A stretch of DNA of 64,000 nucleotides, taken from Platynereis dumerilii. Lineage: Eukaryota > Annelida > Polychaeta > Phyllodocida > Nereididae. The stretch's first letter is position 1, and every line of letters begins with the position of its first letter. Shown one piece after another: positions 34,880-48,054 of this stretch. The notes under the pieces were generated by a model that worked only from the letters and a program-made list of their open reading frames with translations, was not told where the DNA came from and did no database searches. Made by a program: the position numbers and the translations under genes. The stretch covers positions 27,320,501-27,384,500 of the forward strand of contig JAPTHN010000011.1 of assembly GCA_026936325.1 (NCBI GenBank), given 5' to 3'.

Positions 34880-35815
34880 CCACTGAGCTGCAGTTCATAG
34901 TTTGGAAGTAGTTGAATTTTAGCAAAATTCTGCGATAGTCAAAATTTTACAAAGCTTGGCTAGAGTGTCCAGAACCTTAGTCCAAAATGAAACTATACGT
35001 GCCAGATAGCCTGGTAAATATACTAAAATACCTTATAAAATGCAATATGCCTAGTCATTTTTATAACCAGTTCATAGTTTGGAAGTAGTTGAATTTTAGC
35101 AAAATTCTGCGATAGTCAAAATTTTACAAAGCTTGACTAGAGTGTCCAGAACCTTGGTCCAAAATGAAACTCTATGTGCCAGATAGCCTATAGTAAATAT
35201 ACTAAATTACCACATAAAATTGAATATGCCTACTGACATTGCCTAGTCATTTTTATAACCACTTTTAAGCCAGTTCATAGTTTAGGAGTTGTTGAATTTT
35301 AGCAAAAATCTGCGATAGTCAAAATTCTACAAAGTGTGACTGAAGTGTCCAGACCCTTGGTCCAAAATGAAACTATATGTGCCAGATAGCCTGGTAAATA
35401 AGCTAAATTACCATATAAAATTCAATATGCCTATTCATTTTTATAACCACTTTTAAGCCAGTTCATAGTTTAGGAGTTGTTGAATTTTAGCAAAAATCTG
35501 CGATAGTCAAAATTTTACAAAGTGGTGCTGGAGTGTCCAGACCCCTGGTCCAAAATGAAACTATGTGTGTCAGATAACCTGGTAAATATACCAAATTACC
35601 GTATAAAATACAATATGCCTAGTTTTTTTTTATGACCACTTTTAAGCCATGCAGTTAATTGTTTAGAAATTGTAGAATTTTAGCAAAAATCTGCGATAGT
35701 CAAAATTTTACAAAGTGTGGCTGGAGTGTCCAGACCCCTGGTCCAAAATGAAACTATATTTGCCAGGTAGCCTGATAAATATATAAAAATTACCAGATAA
35801 TACTCAATTTTTTAT
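34880..35815. repeat. Tandem repeat, ~175-205 bp unit, five copies
   Basis: Copies begin with CCAGTTCATAGTTTGGAAG or variants at about 34893, 35068, 35274, 35460 and 35648. Each contains TTTTAGCAAAA(A/T)TCTGCGATAGTC and GTCCAAAATGAAACTAT. Unit length varies by short indels. Diverged inverted pieces of the same unit lie at 38915-39015, 39430-39580 and 40885-41035. Confidence 0.93.
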
Positions 35816-35819
35816 TCAA

Positions 35820-38800
35820 AATAATAATGGTTTGTACTTAAAAAAAGTTAATTAGACATCTTTGTTACCATTTCTGTTCCAAAATAATTTTTGGCAAAAG
35901 AAAAACTGGGTAAGGGAAGAAAAAGGGCCTCTCTTGTTATGAGCATTCCTGTTATAAATAAAAAATATTTTAATAAATAACTAATTTGTTCTTTTATTAA
36001 CCCAGGCTGAATTTATGACTTTTGTATAGAATCTACCTTTGATTATAGTGATTGTATGCATGTTGAAATCTTCTTTTCGGAAAAATGTATTGCTAGAATG
36101 CCATTTTGAATAAAAAAAGGGGTAGATGCAAAACAGTACAACAGGCTAACTTAATCCGCAACAGTGGTATAACTAACAAATCCGTTGGTTATACCACGGC
36201 AAAAGACAACAGAAAACTGTCTTGGTGGAGTATAAACTTAATGATGCGGTAGAAACTTCAGGATACTTCTAACCCCTCGTGACCCGTACAGGGAAATTTC
36301 GTGAAATAAAAATCAATTTTCTTTTTAATTTCTAGTTACGACCGCATGTTTTGCACTCTGTTGACCAAAATAGTTATTCTAATCAGTCAATTTTTGCACT
36401 GAATAGATAGAGGAATTAAATACCTTCAAAATGTTACCATTTAAACATCTATACATGGATTAGTTTATGAATAACAGTACATTTTCTCAAAATAGCGGCA
36501 TTCGGTTTGGCAAAAATTTATTTTCAACCTTTCCGCACTCATATAGCTCCTGCTGGTTATCGTTGAGGTCTTAGATTGTCCAACAGGCAAATTTTGTAAC
36601 TTCAGACATATATCTTTCAAAATATATGGGTCTCCGAAATTCCCAAGAGGGGGGAGGGTTTCGATATCTGGCCCATGGACTATGGCTCTGTTATGGCACA
36701 AAACTATTGATTTTCAACTAATAGTTTTTCTCAGAACACAAATTTGGTGCTCCGAAACTGCCAAAGTAACCCCGTTTTGCGGTATTTTGAAATGCTCTAT
36801 TGAAGCTACAATCAACCAGATTGGTATCTTGTCATCCCTTGGGTGCCAAAGTGGCTCAAAGCATTGTAGCTTCATTGCCGCATTTTGATCATTTGTGGTC
36901 GTTTTTTGGTCGCATATGAGAGTGGAATCAACCAATTCTTGCCAATTTTGTGGTTGTTGGTCGCGTTAGACAGGTTGGTCTTATTGGGGTGATATTTATT
37001 AAGAAAACCGTTAATGCAGAAGGCCTATGGTCGCACATAGGGGTCTGGTCGCTCATTAGGAGGTCGTTCAAGGCAGCGACCACTGTATAACCATTTTTGC
37101 CATGACAGATCTTATGGCATTGAAAAAAATTTACCCATGGTTTTTACATCCGGCAACAATTTTGCTTCTTATTAAAATGTTATCAAATTTTGAATAACCA
37201 GAAATTTTGCATAAACTTGTGCAGTTGTTCAGAATACCTTGGTATCTCATAATATAATAATAATAATATTTTACGCTGTAAAGAAGGTCAAAATTACCTG
37301 TGTGTCATACAGAAAATAAATTCAAATATCAACAAACATACCTTCACACAATACGCATACATAAACACGTTTTGTTCTGTCAAACAATCAAGTAAACTTC
37401 AGAACTAAGATATAATATGGAAAAATTGATGACTTATTATCGTTTTCATAGCTACATGTTTTTTGAAAACTTCGTTTTGCAGTTAAACCGTGACATCATC
37501 AGGGTGTCTGTGAATGTGGTTGGTCTAATCTTCAATCTGTGACATATCTGTTCAGAGTTTGACATCACGGTTTATTACAAAGGAAATTAAAACTGCTAGG
37601 CAATGTTATCGTTTGTGTACAACCACAACAAACAACTTCTATCTAAGGAGATTGTAACACCTTGCCAGAAGATTTACTGTTTCAATGTTTCCCAAACAAA
37701 GCCTGTTTTATTGTTTTTCACAAGACACTCGTCATCACAATTTCAAATCACTTTGTAACATTTGTTGTTACTCATTGTACACTGCAGGCCAATGATTTTG
37801 AAACAGAACTGTGCTTCCCATTGGATCAGTGTTACAGAAATTCGCTTGTGGGTGCATGGATTCTTATCTGATCCGAAGAAAATGTCATAATAGGAAGAGG
37901 GATTGTACGGGTAGTTTCCACAGTGTATCTGAATGGCATTCAGTTTCCTTTGTTGCTTTTTCTGGCTTACATATTAGTGAAGATATGGAAGGTAGAAAAT
38001 GTATGTTTCTGCTTGCGAAATGCACAAATTTAACATATTTCAGGTACACTATCAGGTTTTTTATGAAAAATGTGCCACTACATCCCCTTTCTTCCAGTTA
38101 TGTCCACTAAAACATCCTAATCAGGGTTTTGGGATATGCTGAATCCTTTTCAATGCCTTCAAATAATTTCAATGTCAGGATTATGTGATTTCAAGGGAAA
38201 TCATGGCCAATTTGACTTCTGGAACTTAACAAATTTACCATTATCTTCATTTATTTGCATTGGAAATTGGTTTGCATGTTTCTGTCAATGACATCTTACT
38301 TCAAAGGACGTCAAAATACCTCATTCTGTTATTCTGAACATCATTAAGGATCAAGAATGGTTGTGCCTGGAGACTTAATGCACTTGAAGATGTCAAAATT
38401 CTTGGCCCGATTGCAGTTTTTGGTGAGTGAGTGAGTGAGTTTGTGTTTTACGCCCCATCAGCATTGCAGTTTTTGGTAAAAAGAATCAGGCAGAAGCAAA
38501 GTTGTGCCCAATTTAGTTCACTGAACACAGTGAATAGCATAGTGGCTAGAAATTGAAGCTCACAGAGAATATTCATGAACTGGTTCAGTGAAGCCATTTT
38601 GGGTTATTCCCTCTATAAAATTTTACCTGACATCATCACCTTCGATGCAACTGTATACTAAGCAAAAGACACTTGAATACCTTGGAAAGACTCTCGATAC
38701 ATGAACAATTTATAATTTGAACTTACAACAATTAGAACTGGGACCGATATTTAATATTTAATTAACTGTAATTTGTAAACTGATGTAAAACCCTATTGTT

Positions 38801-38910
38801 CTGGCAACAAAAGGTATGTGGATAAGAAAGCACACTTCATAAATAGTTATGACCAAAGAAATTTTGTTTAAATCATAAGGACCCAATATCAATAAAATTG
38901 CCAAACCAGC
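35820..38910. other. Intergenic, no gene seen
   Basis: About 3 kb, A/T-rich, with no supported exon. At 36895-37090, repeated GGTCG phrases end in GCAGCGACCACTGTATA, which looks like the end of an old TIR element. A GAGTGAGTGAGTGAG tract and a SINE-like phrase lie near 38428. Confidence 0.4.
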
Positions 38911-38914
38911 GTTT

Positions 38915-39585
38915 GGACTATGGCAGATGTTTTCAAAAATTCAACAACTTCTAAGCTATGAACTGGCTTAAAAGTGGTTATAAAAATGACTAGGCATATT
39001 GAATTTTATATGGTAATTTAGGGACCGTTCAGAATTTATGACTGGGGGAGTTTTGGCCGAGGGGGTACTAACTTTTCACACGTGTTTCAAGGGGGGGGTA
39101 CTGATTTTTGACAACACTTCCAAGGGGGGGTAAGAAATTTTAACAAAGAAAAAATGCTAAAAAATACGCATGAACTCATTTTATTTGGACTTTTTTATGC
39201 GCCAAAGTCCGCGAAATGACGCGAATCTGTATGCGTGGCCGTGTACCACAGTATGTATGTGTGTATTGCTTTGTATGTCGAGGGGGTGGGGGTACTAAAA
39301 ATACGCGTGAAACCTAAGGGTGGGGTACTAAAAATCCGCATGAAACTCAAGGGGGGGTATCAATTTTTGACGGGAAGTTCCAGCAAAACTCCCACCCCCC
39401 CCCCCAGTCATAAATTCTGAACGGTCCCTTAGCATATTTACCAGGCTAGCTGCCACATATAGTTTCATTTTGGATCAAGGTTCCGGACACTCTCGTCCAG
39501 CTTTGTAAAATTTGGACTATCGCAGATTTTTGCTAAAATTCAACAACTCCTAAACTATGAACTGGCTTAAAAGTGGTTATAACAA
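38915..39585 (-). repeat. Inverted satellite unit interrupted by a MITE
   Basis: This is one or two units of the 34880-35815 repeat in inverted orientation (GAACTGGCTTAAAAGTGGTT appears near 38960 and 39560). It is split at 39021 by a 408-bp element. Confidence 0.8.
39021..39428. mobile_element. PIF/Harbinger-like MITE with TTA duplication
   Basis: The ends are GGGACCGTTCAGAATTTATG and CATAAATTCTGAACGGTCCC, perfect inverted repeats of at least 20 bp, inside TTA duplications (39018-39020, 39429-39431). A 3-bp TWA duplication is typical of PIF/Harbinger; the superfamily call is inference. The interior has repeated GGGGGTACTAA phrases and no ORF. The empty site can be read from other satellite copies (GGTAATTTAGC), which confirms the insertion. 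Confidence 0.88.
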
Positions 39586-39589
39586 GAAA

Positions 39590-40880
39590 TTCTTTTTAAA
39601 AAAAAGAATTGTAGGAACCTTTGTATGAAATATGAGGTTTCTTCAAACACATATTTTATTTTTATAATATTCTGTTGATTTGTTATGCATGTGCAGTTAC
39701 ATATACCTCCAATGTACCTACTGTGATTTCAGATTTAGTTACCCCATTATTAGGCATGCCTAATTATAGGTGTTATAAACACAGACAGCAAACCAGGCAA
39801 TGAGAAGGCCTTTTATATTTTGTTTGTCATGAACATGAAATTTCTATTTCTATAACAACAAACTAATGCTGGGTTGCATATTTGGATTATTACACCTTTC
39901 ATGTGCTTATGAAAATCACAGGAGTTGTGAGGAGTTGAATATATAATATTTTCATACAGTGTTGTTTGGCCACATCTATTATATCACCCCAATCTTTATA
40001 TACATATACAGTACTTATATACATATACACTATACAGTACTTATATTTAACCAATTTTCTGACGGAAATCTCTATGAGCTTCTATGGGATAATCATGCTC
40101 CAGGTGTGCTTTGGATATGGTCCCCAATCACTCAACCATAAACACCAAGCACCTGCTCACTCAACCATGACCTTGATGCTATGGGGGTGTAGCTACTTCC
40201 ACATTAAGAGGGGGCAATATATACTTGATCTTAAAATTGTACTCACAGACACCTCCTCTGTGGTATTAACACCCTCCTAATATTAGAGGTCAAATAGGAA
40301 GGTACTCCTACCATAAGGAAACTATCTCTGCAAGTCCAACTTCCTATTGGCCCCCTTGAGAAAATAATGTAGCTACACCACTGTAGTACACATAAATTGA
40401 TGACAAAGCACTTTGCCGGTGCTTTATGGCCAATAAGTTAGGGACTTTCCACTGTCTACAAGTGGACTGCTCTTGCATTGCCACAGATCAGAACATATGC
40501 TGTCTTGTGTTGCCACCTAGTGACTAGTGTACTATTCCGCGAGCTCCTGCGAGCGGTCCACCAACTTTCAACCACAGGAAGACACACAATTTTGTCTGGA
40601 AGACACCGGGGCTGTTTCTGAGTGTGTTGATGGCCTTGTCTACTTCCTTAGAGAATGTGATTGCTGAGTCTGACTCTGGTATACATCGATGTTGAATAGA
40701 AATTTTGTGAATGTGCAATGAAATTGGAACTATTTCTTGGGACAGCAATGCTGTAGCATAGGAAATCAACTTTTGTGCCAGGTGGCAGCAGCATGCAGTT
40801 CTCAGTTTCACCAGACTGGACTTTCCATGTAAAGTATTTCTTCATTTGGAGCTTTTAACACAGATCTGATATGAGATGGT
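39590..40880. other. Intergenic, no supported gene
   Basis: Contains (TATACA)-type short repeats near 40000. Overlapping minus-strand frames at 40524-40845 have no splice signals or family resemblance that I can defend. Confidence 0.4.
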
Positions 40881-41035
40881 CCCTACAAAAAATGACTAGG
40901 CATATTGAATTTTATATGGTAATTTAGCTTAATTACCAGGCTATCTGGCAAATATAGTTTCATTTTGGACTAATGGTCTGGACACTCCAGCCACACTTTG
41001 TAAAATTTGGATTATCGCAGATTTTTGCTATAGAA

Positions 41036-41225
41036 TCTCATCAGACTCAGACTCAGACATGTTTATTTTCAATACAGGATAAGGTTGGATACAAGATTAA
41101 TAAATTATTGATATGTTATACAGTATTTTCAGAATTCTCTATTGAGGGTGACCCCTTTAAGGCTAGTAGGCCGCTATCAAGGGGCCACCCATGAAATGAA
41201 ATATTGTTTTTAAGTCTGAAAAAAA
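41036..41225 (-). mobile_element. LINE 3' end (candidate)
   Basis: Read on the minus strand it ends in AATAAACATG and a short tandem tail, (TCTGAG)n, as CR1/L2-type LINEs do. It interrupts a satellite unit directly after GCAGATTTTTGCTA. Confidence 0.5.
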
Positions 41226-41339
41226 AAATGAACTTAAGTCCCATAAGTCCCATCACAGCGAGCTTGAACAAACTTTGGGGTAAAAAAAATTGTCCAAGAA
41301 AACCTTCCTGTTGAGTGCTTCACCTTGATGATATTTAAT

Positions 41340-42640
41340 ATGTCTTATACCACTGTTTGCTTTTTCTGGCCAATCAGAAGGCAGGATTTCGCTCTGATAT
41401 AATGCATATCACAGCTCATACACCTGACCATGATATTGCATGCTTGGCTAACTACAAGTTGACAAAATTGAAGGAAACACTGAAACAAAACTGACCAACA
41501 AAGGATTAAAACTGAACAACACAGACAGTAAACAAGGAGGAAGATTGTATCAAGTGTAACTGGTCTCAATAATTAAAGGTTATTCACCACGGGAGAGGGA
41601 ATATGTGATTTATCACCCGAGGCCTTTAGGCCGAGGTGTGATAAACACATATTCCTGTTCCCATGGTGAATAACCGGCTTATACCTTGAGACAAACACTC
41701 AAACAGTCAAACATGAGAGGATAACTGGACAACAAAGAATATGGGAATTATTCCCCTGAAATACTGTAATGTGATTGGCTGACAGAGGTGTCGAATGGTA
41801 TAAAAAGGCTGTATTCACTCTTTCTTATAAATACCATTATCTGAAATAATGATCAAATTTAAGGTCACTTGATAAAATAGTACATTTGGGATATGTAAGC
41901 TGCAAAAAAAATAGCGGAGCAGCAGACCAACAATTTTGGCCCCATTTGGCAAGCTCAAAGAATTATTTTTTCTTCTTAATTCGGGGGCTGCCACCCCCAA
42001 ACCCCTGCTTCTTGCTTTCTGTTATTTTTCAAATGTCTTTCATAATTTAAAAATAACATTTGCTAAGCGATTGTAATAATCAACCTCCCCAAAGTGACCT
42101 TGGCTGAGATGGCTGTACCATCGAGTGAGTTTGTGTTTTACGCCCCATCAGCACCAGTGTGGGCTATTTGGAGGCAAGCTGTACCATCGACCCACCTATC
42201 TATCTATATATCTATCAATCTATCCGTCTATCAATCTATCTGTCTATCCATATCTATCTATAAAATTAATCAATGAAATTAATATATTGTGTTATTTCCA
42301 TCTATCTATCGATCTTTCTATCTATCTTTACATCTACTTTCTATCTACAAAATTAATGTATTGTATTATTTCCCAAAGAATTCTGACCTGTTGCCTTCAG
42401 GGCTGCCAACCTTCAAATGAACTGAGGAACATGAATGTGTAACAAATACAATGAAATGTTGTCAAAAAAGAAGGATTGAAGGCAAACAAAGGGATTTAAA
42501 TTAATTTGTTTTGTACTTAGTGGTATAAGTTAGATAACACCCTTGTTTGTGACAAAATGCAATAATCCTCGGGCTAAAACCCTCGGATATATTGCATATT
42601 GTCACAAACAAGGGCGTTATCTATTACTAATCGTGGATTG
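41340..42640. repeat. Family D repeat, second locus
   Basis: 41345-41540 closely matches 17760-17950 (CACCTGACCATGATATTGCATGCTTG). The following part repeats the 18000-18500 sequence, including a TCTA tract at 42190-42260. It contains two palindromes: 41583-41680 (GGCCTTTAGGCC centre) and 42532-42622 (AGATAACACCCTTGTTTGTGA and its inverse). Confidence 0.7.
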
Positions 42641-42704
42641 TTTTTATCTTAATCTGTTGTTGCAAACAATAACTGTGGCAGCCAAGCACCCTTGCATTAA
42701 TCCT

Positions 42705-42851
42705 TCATTTTGGCATCCAAGGTAAATTGTCCATATCCGCATTGCCCCCACACAGAATGACACACACGTTCTTGATCTCTGGGTCCAAGTTCTTGAACTC
42801 ATCTGACAAAACTGCAGCTACCCCAGAGGCAGTGCTGACTTCTATAACGAG
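42705..42851 (-). CDS. SRR: Serine racemase, terminal exon
   Basis: Last coding exon: 48 codons plus TGA, acceptor TTGTTTCAG before 42851 on the minus strand. It reads LVIEVSTASGVAAVLSDEF.. and ..VCVILCGGNADMDNLPW. It aligns with the C terminus of human SRR (LIEPTAGVGVAAVLS .. ICIVLSGGNVDL). The residue that contacts the pyridine nitrogen of PLP, Ser313 in human SRR, is Cys here. Cys is common at this position in related threonine dehydratases. The protein ends a little earlier than the human one. Confidence 0.93.
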   Translation of the reverse strand, partial: LVIEVSTASGVAAVLSDEFKNLDPEIKNVCVILCGGNADMDNLPWMPK

Positions 42852-42894
42852 CTGAAACAAAGGCGAATAATATCATATTACAAGGAAAGAATTA

Positions 42895-43185
42895 TGAGAA
42901 CTTACATGAAGCTGTTCGTGGACATCAATGACACCACAACAGGCCTTATAAATCGGTCACACTGAAATGAGCTGTCAATTTGTCTTTGTATAGGTTAACT
43001 TGTGGCCTCAGTGATGAGGGTTGCAACTCATTAAGTGACTTGTCCTCATAGCATTGCAAGCATAGGGCATGACCTCACTAACAACTTATGAGTCGTACAG
43101 AATAACATGACAATGACAGGAATATGACCTCACAAGGAAATTTCCAGTGCTGCAATGTAATTGTGCCCGTTTGGTTTCTGCTTTG
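42895..43185. repeat. MITE, family C, partial copy 3
   Basis: The interior matches the copy at 8266-8560 (CATCAATGACACCACAACAGGCC, ATGACCTCACAAGGAA). It lies in the last intron of the racemase gene. Confidence 0.6.
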
Positions 43186-43507
43186 GACGACAACCACAAA
43201 GTGAGCGTTGCACTATGAATATAAGGACGATAATAAGGTGCCGACGAATGTCACGATTTTGATGGACATCTAAATTTTTCTATTTTTTTTTTGCAAATTT
43301 TTTGTATAAGTTAAAATCTTGACAGTCTTCGCCAACACAGTAAAACGGCCGACTTCCTGTAAACCGACCAATCAGAGGGCCATTAAAGTGCTTGAAGAGT
43401 TGCAACGACCTAAACGTAACCCAGAGACATTCATAGTGCGTTGGCAGTATCTTTTTGTTTATCGAAGAAAATGGACAAATATAATATATAAAAGCCTTGT
43501 CACCCAC

Positions 43508-43558
43508 CTTCATTCTTTCCCATACAAGTTTCATTGCAGATATCATTTGATCATCAGA
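43508..43558 (-). CDS. SRR: Serine racemase, penultimate exon
   Basis: A 51-bp exon, phase 0 on both sides, with TTTCTTTCAG before it and AAG|GTGGGT after it. It encodes SDDQMISAMKLVWERMK, matching human TEDEIKCATQLVWERMK. It joins the terminal exon in frame. Confidence 0.93.
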
Positions 43559-43559
43559 C

Positions 43560-46500
43560 TGAAAGAAAATTGTTCAGAAACTGAACTGAATAGGTCAAGC
43601 AATAACAACAAAGGATGGACGGATGAATGGATGATTGGGCTTTGCATCCGGTATTCATGCACTTGGTTGGCTAATTAGGACAGGAAGAGGACACTACGTC
43701 ACAACAATGAGGCGAAGGATGAACATTAAGGAAATAGGATCAATGGTATACAAGTAAAATAAATCGATTTCAAATTTATATAATAAATAAACAAGAATCC
43801 AGGGATTCAAAGGTAGTCGTTTCGGGATTATATTGAAGGTGCATTGATTAACATGGAGTGGGTGATAGTGATATTCCTCTATATTACATCTGTGTTTGAG
43901 ACATGGTTATGATATGGACATGTGAATAAGTGGGAGAGCATTCTTTTTGGACACTTTTCTGACAATAAGTTAACATGCATAAATGGTAGGCCTATAAGTA
44001 GATTGAATGCCATCAAAATTCTGGTGAGTAAAATCATCCCTCTCTCAGGCAAAGTTTTTCTATTGACACTGCTAAATGAATATATAATTGCAATCATTAG
44101 ACACTACCTGCCAACTCAAGCCAATTAAGTTGATCAGTTGATATTTTCTTTGACACTGCTCAATGAGTAATAGCAATCATTAGACACTACCAGCCAGAGT
44201 TATGTAAATTTGACACTGCTTAATAAATATCTCTCAGTCATTGTACAACAACAAGACATGCTTTGAGAAGAACATTCCAAAGAGGATGATAAAAAAAGAA
44301 GAAGAGGATAATGGCTTTTAAATACATGTACATCTGAAGAAAAAAAGGTAAATAAAAAAAAATTATCTTATGTTATAGTTTCTACTAAGCCTAGTGATCT
44401 TGTGCTTGTGGTTGTTTTTAAGCAGATGTCCATTAGCACCTTCCAATCCCAGTAGCCTAGAATGTAGGCCTATATCATGCTCAGAGACAATGTTTGAAGT
44501 TAGGCCTCACCTGGTGCTTATCTTACATGATAAGAGTAAAATGAATTTAAATGATGCCAATAAAAGAGTAGGCTATTTTTTTTATTCACCCCCTCCCATA
44601 TTTGCTATAGCATAAGTGGCAAAGATAATGTCTGTCACTAAATGCCTTGACAATCACTAATTTTAATCTAATGGCATTTAATAGTTTGGTCCATAAGCAT
44701 TGCTGCTATCTGTAGAGGGAGCGATTGATAATTTCAAGTAACATAAAATGCATAAATAAATTGTTTGAAATTTCTTAAATTTGTTATATTTTTCATTAAA
44801 GGATTGTAGTGAGTAATCATTAGGTAGTTATTCACTATTATTCCTTAAGAAAAGGACGTTTTAGAAGCATTAGTAGCGTTGGTTAATTCAGTTAAAATCA
44901 CCGATTGCTCCCTGAAGAAAATTTCTTCACTGGCTGCATGCGGCAGTGCATGCCCCTGATCTTTATCTGCAAATTGGGTTTTACTTAGTATTGGTGGAGT
45001 CTATCTATCTATGGTTTTATTTTGAAAGTCAAGTCTTTTTTTTTCCAATATTTTAATTGGTAGCAACAAACAGCACTATTGTTCTCAAAGGTGTGAACGC
45101 ATCTTTTAATTGCTATTCATTACATAATCCAAGAAAACGTGTTATGTTGATTGCAACAGGTGTAGGCCTACATTTTATAAATATTTTTGCATAGCATTTT
45201 TATATGATTTAGTAAATTAAAAAAGAAAAAAATGAATTTTTTTATGTGTATTGGTCAAGGCAATCATACTAATCACCAACCTGCTGGAGATTCATATTAA
45301 AGCCTATCACTTTCAACTAGCATTTTTGTTTTGAAGTCCTCTCATACACATAGCTAATAGTACCTAGGTTATATGCATACTATTATATATTATACATAGC
45401 TAATAATATATTTTTATGCCTATTACGGTTCGGAAAAAAATTGAAACTTAATAAATAAAAGAAAATCTTTTCAAAAAAAAGATAAGCTGGCTTGAGCCAA
45501 TATATGTAGTGAAATATGTGTAGTGAAGGGTATGAAAGGGAAGATGGGCCAAAATAAAAGCACTATGAGGTAGCAAGGGTCATGGAAGGGAATGAAGTGC
45601 GGAAATGAGGAAGCAGATAATTGAAGAATTATTGTGGTTTTCTATGTATAGACCAGACACAAGATCATATCTATTTCAAGTACCTAGTATAGAGCTTTTT
45701 GAAAATAGTTATTATTAATAAATTACTATGATAATGCCGCAATGGGCAATGTGCTCATTTGGCGCAATACTAGCCCTGTATATTCATGATCAGTTCTGAG
45801 CAATTTAACTATTAGGATAATTTGAAACACGCAAAGATGAAGCTCCTATTTTCCTTGCATTTCCTGGCAAAAACTGCCACTCTCTCAGCCACTGATCACA
45901 TGAATGGAGTGTGTACACACAGGTCTCCGTTAAGAAAAAAAAACATCCTTATCAAAACTTTATTGAGATGACAATTTTGGTTATCTAATGAAATTCACAG
46001 ATTTATATTTCGTACATCGTACTATACAAATTAATGTGCTTCTCCCTGTTGAAAAGGGGAGAAAATCACGCTTGTATATCAGATCCAAAGAAACCCTGCA
46101 ATACACAAATGTGCGCACAGCATAGGCCTGAAACTGGACTGGACAAATTTGATTAAAATGTGTAGGTAATATGTTTGTGTGAAGTATGGTTAAAAATTAT
46201 TGAAGATTCTATTTAGCTGGATGTATAGTTTATGTAAACAATGGAATAGACATGGATAACACTTGAAGACGGCAAAATTATTCAGAGTCCATGTAGAAAT
46301 AGGCCTATCAATTGACAAACATTTGACAGCGCAGAGGTGTGAAGGTGAATTACGATTGAAAAAGTTAAGAGCAATTAATTTGGAATGACTCTGGCCTTTG
46401 AGTGATAAGATTGAAATGAGCATGTTGAGGCACTTGCCGTAATGAGTCTAATGACAGGCCTGTGGACTGAGTTGTTCCGTATTAACACGGCCGTGATTGA

Positions 46501-47060
46501 AGATGACCCAAGATGACCTCTGTGCATCTCATTTGCATAGCAGTGCTGCAACAGATGTAAAACATTAACTGTTTGCTTGCACCTGAAGCAGAACACTATT
46601 TTTAGGAGTTAATCAAAATATTTCAGAGAAATGACAAGCGTATGGAGGGAGTTTTAGCCATAAACAGGGCTGTGACCTGATATGACCTCATTTGCATGTT
46701 ATCTGGATCTTATTTGCATATGATCACATGACATGTTGACCAGTTGTCATAAGTCAATCATAACAACTTACCACACACTTAAATTGCATTAGAACATTTT
46801 TTGGGTTGCTCAATCATCAATTTCCAAATGGTAGGTGTAGTTTGACATCATTGCAAACAATCTGAAGTATTTGCAATGCTGAGATATTCAAAATGCTCCA
46901 TCTCAGATGACTAAATAGTTGGGGTGAAATCGCATGTACAAATTTCCGTATGGGGTGCTGAGGTTAAAGGCTGGTTTAATGGCTAGATATACATCTTGTC
47001 ACATAGTCCAAGGAACAAGCTTAAAAAACAATCAACCAAAATGGGCAAGCAGCATATATT
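43560..47060. other. Racemase intron, left part: mostly unremarkable
   Basis: Part of the 5.1 kb intron between exons at 43508 and 48676. A block of about 95 bp (TTGACACTGCT..CATTAGACACTACC) recurs in tandem two to three times at 44055-44245. No other exon is supported. Confidence 0.5.
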
Positions 47061-47067
47061 ATATAGA

Positions 47068-47570
47068 TAGTGGATGGTGAGGAGACCAATATTGAGTTTT
47101 ATTGGCCGAAGCAGTAATATTGGTCGAGGCCGTAGGCCGAGACCAATATTACCTGCTAAGGCCAATAAAACTCAATATTGGTCGACTCAACATCTACTAT
47201 TTGTTATATTCTGCACCACAATGTTCAGACTGATAAATATTTGTAAAATACTTGTTTTTCTGAAGATACTTACTTTTTTTAGATGACATATGCTTAATTT
47301 TTCCCATTATTTACAATGGGCATATTTATAAAATGATAAATTGACATTTTAAGAAGTTAAATTTCCTCCTACCCAGGCCTTCCCTTAAGTAATAGGCAAT
47401 TAAGTGCATTGTTGCTGCTTAGAGCATAGGGGTACGCCAATATCACTCTCCACACACCAATAACACTTTTAAGACACCAATATCATTATTTATTGGCTTG
47501 TCATGTGACTGATCTCCTGGTACATGATTGGCCTTAAATTTTTGATGCAGAATATATATATATATAGGCG
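47068..47570 (+). repeat. Family A composite repeat, copy 3
   Basis: The hairpin core at 47068-47199, with a right flank (47200-47570) that matches 6780-7160 and 7290-7560 in inverted orientation. It ends in an AT dinucleotide tract. This copy looks the most complete. Confidence 0.7.
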
Positions 47571-48054
47571 TACGGGGTAAGCCTACCATATGCACCATGC
47601 AAATTAATGGTTTAATCCGCAAACTATGCATGGCTATGCATGACTATGCATAACATTTAGGCCCACAATAACGTACATAACTTATTTTTCCTTTTTGTAT
47701 GTCATTCATTACATAATCACAGAAAACGTGTCAACCTTTTAAAATGATTTGTTTTAAGGCTGGGATAATTTTAGAGTTTAAAATCATGCATCAAAGATAC
47801 ATGTCAAACAATTGAAACAAATAACATTAGCAAACATTTATGCATAAATTTGTGTCCGAGGTAGATAACAAGGGGAAAAACACTAAAATAAAACTGGATG
47901 AGAATGCAATGTAGCGTTAAAAGTCTTATAAATTTATACAAAGCAAAAGTGAAATTTGATTGAGGTTATATCACACTCTTAGATTGTCGGGCAAAAATTT
48001 GTGTAACTGCAGTAATTACATCTGCAGCCTGGCCCACTTCAGCCTTTTAACATC

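Noticed and set aside
40524-40845. Two overlapping minus-strand frames with plausible composition
   Set aside because: No splice sites, start context or family resemblance that I could defend; kept as intergenic.
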